NCBI GenBank assembly: GCA_021229015.1
Contig: CM037783.1
Location: 3,254,725-3,318,724 of the forward strand
Direction: 5' to 3'
Length of the DNA: 64,000 nt
From: Solen grandis
Taxonomy: Eukaryota; Mollusca; Bivalvia; Adapedonta; Solenidae
Below, in pieces: positions 58,110-64,000 of the stretch. Below the pieces are notes generated by a model, which saw only the letters and a list, made by a program, of their open reading frames with translations, was not told the origin of the DNA and searched no databases. The position numbers were made by a program, and so were the translations under genes. Numbering within the stretch: the stretch's first letter is position 1; every line of letters starts with the position of its first letter.

Positions 58110-59050
58110 TTCAAAATTTTTGCCCTTTCACATACCCTTTACATAATAAAACCCTAGTAGCTTTAATGCAAAAATTTAACCCAAAAATTTTTAAATTAAA
58201 AGGGGGTCATAATTTTTAATTTTAAATTCCCCTCAAATGTTTTCTTCCTTTATTATGATACCCCAAACATATTTTAACATTTTTCCCAAATCAATCCCAT
58301 GCCTGGACTCTGAGATATAAGCATGAAAAACCATGCATGCAAACCTTTAACCAAAATTTCTAATTAAAAAAGGGGGCCATAATTTGGGTAAAAAATTTTC
58401 CTTCAAAAGTTATCTACCTTGATAGTAGATACTCCTAAACATATTAAAGATTTTTAAAATAAATCCCTCCCTTTGGACTCTGAATATAAGCATGAAAGTA
58501 ACAACATGCAAAATTTTAACCCAAAAATTTTTTTAGTAAAAAAGGGAAAATTATTTGTAACATTTTCCATCAAGATTTATCTACCATAAAAGTATGATAC
58601 CCCTAAACAAATTAAAGATGTTTCAAATCAATCTATGCTTGGATACGAGTATTAGCATGAAAAGAATCTTCCCATGCAAAACTTTAACCAAAATTTCTAA
58701 TTTAAAAGGGGGGCCATAATTTGTAACATATTCCATCAAAGTTATCTACCATGAAAGTATGATACCCCTAAACAATTAAAGATGTTTAAAATCAATCACA
58801 TGCCGAATACTGAGATATAAGCATGAAAGAAACCTTTTCATGCAAAACTTTAAACCAAAATTTCTAATTTAAAAAGGGGCCATAATTTGTAACATAATCA
58901 ATCAAGAGTTATCTACCTTGGTTGTTTATGCCCCAAACATATTCAAAACTTTCAAGTCAATACCATGAATGGCTATTGAGATACAAACAAGATAGAAAGC
59001 TTGCACGCAAAATTTTAAACCCCAAATTTTTTCTATTGCTTTGCAAAATT
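58110..59050. repeat. ~165-bp tandem array, about five to six copies
   Basis: TTTAACC-AAAATTTCTAATT marks units near 58345, 58515, 58682, 58848 and 59013. Each also has GGGGCCATAATTTG, GTTATCTACC and GAGATATAAGCATGAAA. A clean single unit recurs at 63150-63240. Confidence 0.75.
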
Positions 59051-60239
59051 TTTAAAAACCAAAATTTTTTAAAGTTAAAAAGGGGCCAAATTTTTGGGTT
59101 TCGGGCCCAAGAGAAAGACCTTTTGGGGTTTGTTTTTTTTTTCTTTTTATTATTATTATTATTCTACTTTTTTTTTCCCTTTTGGGGTTTAAAATTTAAA
59201 ACAGGTTGCCGATGAGCTAGCAGCATAAATTTTTTTAAAAATAGTATGCACAGTGACTTTGGCGCTTTTGATCGTCAAATTTTTTTTTTCTTAAAGGGTG
59301 ACGTCACTTTACATCAGGGCTAAAAAAGCTACAAAAGTTTGGGTTCGCGCCTCTACAGCCGTCATGACTGGACCGATTTACTTGATTTTTTTTACAAATG
59401 TATTTTATTTTGTTCTTGTTGTGCAGGATTTTTATACGTTTTGGGAATATTTTTAAAAGATCAAGGGTCTATTTCCCGAACCAAATTTCGAACTTTGGGG
59501 CCAGAAAAAGTATTGAAGTTTTCGAAGCACTCGAAAAGCTAGAAACATGAAATTTGGACAGAATATGTGTCCAAATTTATTTTTTTCAGTTTTGAGAAAA
59601 TTGACGTCCCTAAACGTAAAATGACGTCAGACCTTATCAAAATTTTTTAAACCAAAATATTTGGGTTTTTTTTGAAATGGGAAACAAAGTTTTTGACCCC
59701 TTTGCATAAAATTTTCACTTTAAGGTACAAAATAGCCTCTTATTGTCACAGTCACTTTTGCTTCCGGAAAATAGCTAAGGTCAAGGGCACATGTTAATTT
59801 CGGTTTTTTTTTTCGGCCCTTTAAAAACTCAAAAACGAAAAAATTTTATCGAGAAAACATGCGTAAAAATTTTTAGTGCTTTGAAATGTCTTTCAGACGA
59901 TATATAGTTTTTGGGAAAATCGGGGGTTTAAAACAGTTTAGTTATTGCAGAAAAACAAAAAACTGCAACCCTAAGCGCACTTAACCACTTATAAACTCGA
60001 TCATTATTGATTTTTGTTAATTTAACTATGAAATAATTTGTAGATCAAAAGCCCGGCCGTTCTTTTTGGGGTTTTAAAATTTTTAAAAAATTTACCCAAT
60101 ATTCATTACGTTATAAGGGAAAAAAAAAAACGTTTTGAACATATTTTTCCCCGATTTTTTCCGTGTGCTCAAGGTTTTACCGCCCCTATCTAAAAATTTT
60201 TTAAAGATACATAAAAATTATGAAACGAGTGAATTGTTT

Positions 60240-62600
60240 GGGGGAAACAAAAGACCTTTTAACGGGAACCCCAGCTTTTTAAAATTGGGCGTAGTATAAG
60301 GAAGTTACATAAAAAAAAGAATTCAGTAAAACCGTTTCCCTTTTATGCAAATTCCCCCAGTAAGTCCCCCCATCACTTGATTCCCCCCTTTTTTGAAGAA
60401 AATATTTTTTTTTTTAAAAACATATAGAACATTTTTATTTTTTTTTCATAATTTAATGCGGTTCTAAATATGCAGATTTTAAAGATCGGACCATAAATTA
60501 TAAAGTTTTTTGTCGAAAGGCAATAATAGACATGAACATCTTTTTGCCGCCTTTTTCCGGGTTTTTTTTTAAAAAAAAACTTTCTATATCTCAAAACCCT
60601 AATAGAAAATTGAAAAAATGAAACACTGAAAAAGTTGGAAAATTTTAAAGGGCCCTTTTTAATGGTACCTAAACGTTTTTTAAAAATTTGGGCATCGGAC
60701 ATCCTATAAAGGGAAATTAAAAAAGAAATAAGAAATCATTTAAACCGTTCTTTTATGCATTTCTGCAGTTGTCCCTATCATTTTTGTTTTTTTCCAAGAA
60801 ACTTTTAATTTTTTAAAATAACATAAAGAAACAGTATTATTTGCGTGATGCAATGCGGTTTTAATGGTAAAAGCAAATTTTAATGATCGGGCCATTAAAA
60901 TTTAAAGTTATTTGTCGAAGGGCAATAATAGACATGAACATCGTTTTGCCGATTGTTTCCCCGTTTCTTTGAAAAATAACTTTCTATACCAGAACCCCGG
61001 ACAGAAAAGTTGAAACATGAAACAAGTGAAATGTTGGAAATATAAAGGCCTTTCTTTTTTAAAACTGGACATCATAAAAGGGAAGTTAGATGAGAAATAA
61101 AAATTAATTTATACCTTTTCTTTCATGCACTTCTGCAATTAGTCCTAATCACTTGATTGCTTTTTCTAAGAAACAATAATTCTAAAGCTCACCTGAGCAC
61201 ATGTGCAAAAGATGAGCTATAAGAATCGATAAAATGTCCTTTGTCCGTCCGTCTGTCCGTCAATCCCCGTACGTCAGTCGTTCCACAATTAGTTTTTTGC
61301 ACTCTAGCATCTTCATTTCTTAAGTAATCAACTTCAAACTTTTTTTAACAATGTTTATTACCATAAAATCTTGGTCAATTCGATTATGGCTGATATCGGC
61401 CATTAGGTCAGGAGTTATGCCCCTTTTAAAAAATTGAAAAAAGCTAGATTTCACATTGTCATTGTCACTTTGCACTCTAACATCTTCATTTTTTAAGCAA
61501 TCATCTTAAAACTTTATGACAAAGTTTATTATTATCCTCTCACGCCAACTTTGATTTTTGCTGATATTAACTTCTTAGTCAGGAGTTATGCCCCTTTTAA
61601 TATTAAATATGCCAATTTTCCCTTTGTTTTGCACTCAAAGCATCTTCATTTCTTAAGCAATCATCTTCAAACTTTGTGACAATGTTTATTACCATAAAAT
61701 CTCGGAAAATTTTGATATGGCTGATATGGGCCTCATAGGTGATGAGTTTATGCTCCTTTAATATTAAAAAATGCCAATTTTTAGTTGTTTGCACCCTTAG
61801 CACTTCATTTCTTAAGAATCATCTTCAAACTCTATGACAATGTTTATAGCCATATTCTTTTGGAAATTTCGATTATGGCTGATATCTCAATTAGGTCAGG
61901 AGTTTATGCCCCTTTTGATATAGAAAAATGTAATATTTCACTTTATTTACACTCTAAGCATCTTCATTTCTGAAGTAATCATCTTCAATCTTTAGAACAA
62001 TGTTTATACCATATTCTTTCTGCCAAGTTCGATAATAATGCGACATCTGCCAATTAGGTCAGGAGTTACGCCCCTTTTGATGTTTTAAATTTGTGTGTTT
62101 TAAGGCATAATTTTTCATTCAAGTTGACTTCAAATTTCGATAACAGGCTTTTTTTTAGTTCTGGAATTATAAATAATCTGATGGAATTATGTCTTCATAC
62201 AACATGCTATTATTTCGTAACTTGTACAGGCAATGAAAGCATTTTTTCTGGGTGAGAGTCTTTAGGCCACCTTGGCCCTCTTGTTGAAAATGTCATAAAG
62301 AACAATATTTTTATCATGATGCAATGCGTTCTAATGCAAATGCAATCTTAATGATCAGTCTATTAATTATTTAAATTATTTTTCGAATGGTAGTAGTTGA
62401 CATTAATATCTTTTGCCGATTTTTGTCTTTTTTGGGGGGAGGAATAACTTTATATATCGCAAAAACAGATAGGTTTTAAACATACAGTAAGTACATGTTT
62501 GAATTCAAAGATCTTTCTAACGGTACCTGGGTTTTTTAAAATCGGGCATCATATAAGGAAGTTTCATGAAAGTAAGAATTTCTGAAAAATAAAAATTTCC
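60240..62600. repeat. ~400-bp tandem array, three units, third split by a pearl-like element
   Basis: GGCAATAATAGACATGAACA occurs at 60520 and 60922 and, diverged, at about 62380. The distances are ~400 bp, and ~363 bp once the 1,098-bp insert at 61186-62283 is removed. Units also share TGATGCAATGCGGTT, GATCGG-CCATTAA and CACTTGATTGC-TTTTCTAAG. Confidence 0.75.
61186..62283 (+). mobile_element. Pearl/Helentron-like element with five cores
   Basis: Left end AGCTCACCTGAGCACATG then GATGAGCTAT and a TCCGTCCGTCTGTCCGTC tract. Cores are marked by GCACTCTA-CATCTTCATTT at about 61299, 61473, 61630, 61791 and 61950 (period ~160 bp), each with AGGTCAGGAGTTATGCCCCT. Right end GGTGAGAGTCTTTAGG, a GGCC stem and CTCTTG. 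It interrupts the ~400-bp array, which reads on across it. Confidence 0.8.
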
Positions 62601-63379
62601 TTGTCTTCTGCAGTGATCCAACATATTATTCTAAATTTTTTTTCTGTTACAATAAAGGTAAAATGTGAAACTAATTTATTTTAATGCCTGTGCCCCCCTT
62701 CAATTGAACAAGAAACTTCAATGAAGATATGAAAATGAATATTTCGTAGAAAAGGAAGCTTGTATACCTTTTTAGCATGTTAAGAGGACTAGTGATACTT
62801 CTTTCCCTTGCAGAACACGAAGATTGATATTATTGTAGTTATCTTAAAGAAAGGTTTCTAGAATAATAGCATTATGAAATTATAACTGAAAACAGAGTCA
62901 CATATTCCCTTTTTTAATGCAATGACTTTAAAATTTAAATTATGTTATATGAAAAATCACAGAATTCCCCTGCTATTTATTCATGTTTGCACTCTACAGC
63001 TTCAATTCGGGACGGTTTTTCTTTAATTTTTGAAGACGGTGTATTTCCAGAAAACTAAATAAGTATGATCAGGTTTGACATTGTTTTGCAGTGCAGAAAG
63101 CCCTTTCTTTTGTCCAAACAAAAAAAGTCTAGTTCATATTAAATTCAGTCAAGAGTTATCTACCTTGGATGTCTGATGCCTCTGAACATATTTATAAACT
63201 TTCAAATCAATACCCATAAATGGTTACTGAGATATAAGGTTTGATAGTCAGGTTTTTTTTTTCTTAAACAAACTTCCCCTGGATAAAAATTCCCCATTGA
63301 AAACCACTTTTCCCCTTGTAAAGTCCTAGCATTCGACGCTCGCTGTTTTGCGATAATGGGTACCAATTGTGACCCGGTG
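62601..63379. other. No gene recognised; single copy of the 58110 unit
   Basis: GAGTTATCTACCTTGGATGT and GGTTACTGAGATATAAGG at 63150-63240 match the ~165-bp array unit. The rest is AT-rich with C/T-rich words leading to the terminal satellite. Confidence 0.5.
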
Positions 63380-64000
63380 TAACAGCCCAGATTTTCCCCC
63401 CAGTCAGTTTTTTCCCCGGGGAAGAACCTGACTAGTCAGATTTTTCCCCGGGGAAGAAACTGACTAGTCAGTTTTTTCCCCACCCTGTCAGTTTTTTCCC
63501 CCCTCTTTTTCAATTTTTTTTAAGGTTTCTGAGGTGGGGAAATTCTGGACTAGTCAGTTTTTTCCCCCCTGTCTTATATATTGCTTGTGATTGTGGGGAA
63601 ATTCTGGACCAGTCAGTTTTTCCCCCCCTGTCATGTTGATTGTTCGTGATGTTGGGGAAATTCTGGACTAGTCAGTTTTTTCCCCCCTGTCTTATATATT
63701 GCTTGTGATTGTGGGGAAATTCTGGACCAGTCAGTTTTTTCCCCCCTGTCATGTTGATTGTGCGTGATGGTGGGGAAATTCTGGCCTAGTCAGTTTTTTC
63801 CCCCCTGTCTTATATATTGCTTGTGATTGTGGGGAAATTCTGGACCAGTCAGTTTTTTCCCCCCTATCCGATATATTGTGCATGATGGTGGGGAAACTCT
63901 GGCTTAGTCAGTTTTTCCCCCCATGTCATTTAGATTGTATTGATGGTGGAGAAATTCTGGACCAGTCAGTTTTTCCCCCCCTATCCAATATATTGTGCTT
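63380..64000. repeat. 59-bp satellite with alternating subtypes, runs off the window
   Basis: GGGGAAATTCTGG recurs at 63536, 63595, 63654, 63713, 63772, 63831, 63890 and 63950. Two spacer types alternate (TTATATATTGCTTGTGATTG and ATGTTGATTGT-CGTGATG), giving a 118-bp higher-order unit. Every unit has CTAGTCAGTTTTTTCCCCCC or CCAGTCAG. A near-perfect 32-bp palindrome centred on CTGACTAGTCAG lies at 63450-63481 near the array edge. Confidence 0.95.

Larger units (their letters stand above)
55600..60750. other. Second homopolymer-smeared, low-confidence block
   Basis: Same signature as 5840-9900: runs of short homopolymers and doubled bases, worst at 55700-56100, 57500-58200 and 59000-60700. Tandem units inside differ mainly by homopolymer length (GGGGCC, AAAATTTT). 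Frames such as 56662-56901, 58922-59215 and 60373-60702 are unreliable. Apart from the SINE, trinucleotide run and tandem units listed separately, nothing is recognised. Confidence 0.65.

Overview
The window looks like intergenic or intronic DNA from an animal genome, most likely a marine bivalve (heterodont or venerid-type clam). The sequence is strongly AT-rich and has no dense coding, no bacterial operons and no long intact ORF. The bivalve assignment rests on the repeats: pearl/Helentron-like elements whose left end carries a short hairpin around AGCTCACCTGAGC and whose right end is CAGGGCC-n-GGCCCTCTTG with tandem ~145-175 bp cores; tRNA-headed SINEs with AAAC-rich tails ending a GGGACGTTAA block; and LINE and DNA-transposon debris. 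Two exact 100-base N runs are scaffold gaps. The species cannot be fixed from sequence alone.

Layout. 0.3-1.1 kb: pearl-like element. 1.7-2.8 kb: non-autonomous MULE-like element with a 9-bp target duplication. 3.0-3.8 kb: a cluster of oriented TTTACGTTAC sites ending just before a short basic candidate first exon, the only plausible host-like or autonomous-element gene start. 4.3-6.4 kb: two pearl-like elements. 5.8-9.9 kb: homopolymer-smeared, probably badly polished sequence. 10.3-14.8 kb: nested pearl plus SINE, then several SINEs and an array of Pol III B boxes. 17.5-19.2 kb: paired hairpins and SINEs. 19.3-21.6 kb: hAT-like element with a broken BED/TTF-type zinc-finger reading frame. 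23.9-24.4 kb: LINE reverse-transcriptase relic. 28.4-33.5 kb: pearl-like and TA-flanked TIR elements. 34.3-38.3 kb: a 3.9-kb LINE with ORF1 tail, endonuclease, RT and C-terminal Cys/His region, inserted with a 15-bp target duplication inside a 189-bp tandem repeat. 38.7-43 kb: repeat cores and three patches rich in different palindromic words. 43.3-45.8 kb: second copy, inverted, of the TA-flanked element. 46.4-46.7 kb: 46-bp minisatellite. 47.4-53.9 kb: a 6.5-kb unit bounded by roughly 1-kb inverted repeats. 55.6-60.8 kb: a second low-quality block. 60.2-62.6 kb: a ~400-bp tandem array split by a pearl-like element. 63.4-64 kb: a 59-bp satellite running off the end.

The genes do not work together as a pathway. 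The organising principle is nested transposition: SINE into pearl, MULE into a tandem unit, LINE into satellite, pearl into satellite, and MITE-bearing insert into TIR element. Insertion order can be read from target duplications. Most short ORFs are repeat shadows. Splice-aware gene prediction and a bivalve repeat library would be needed to rule out small host exons.
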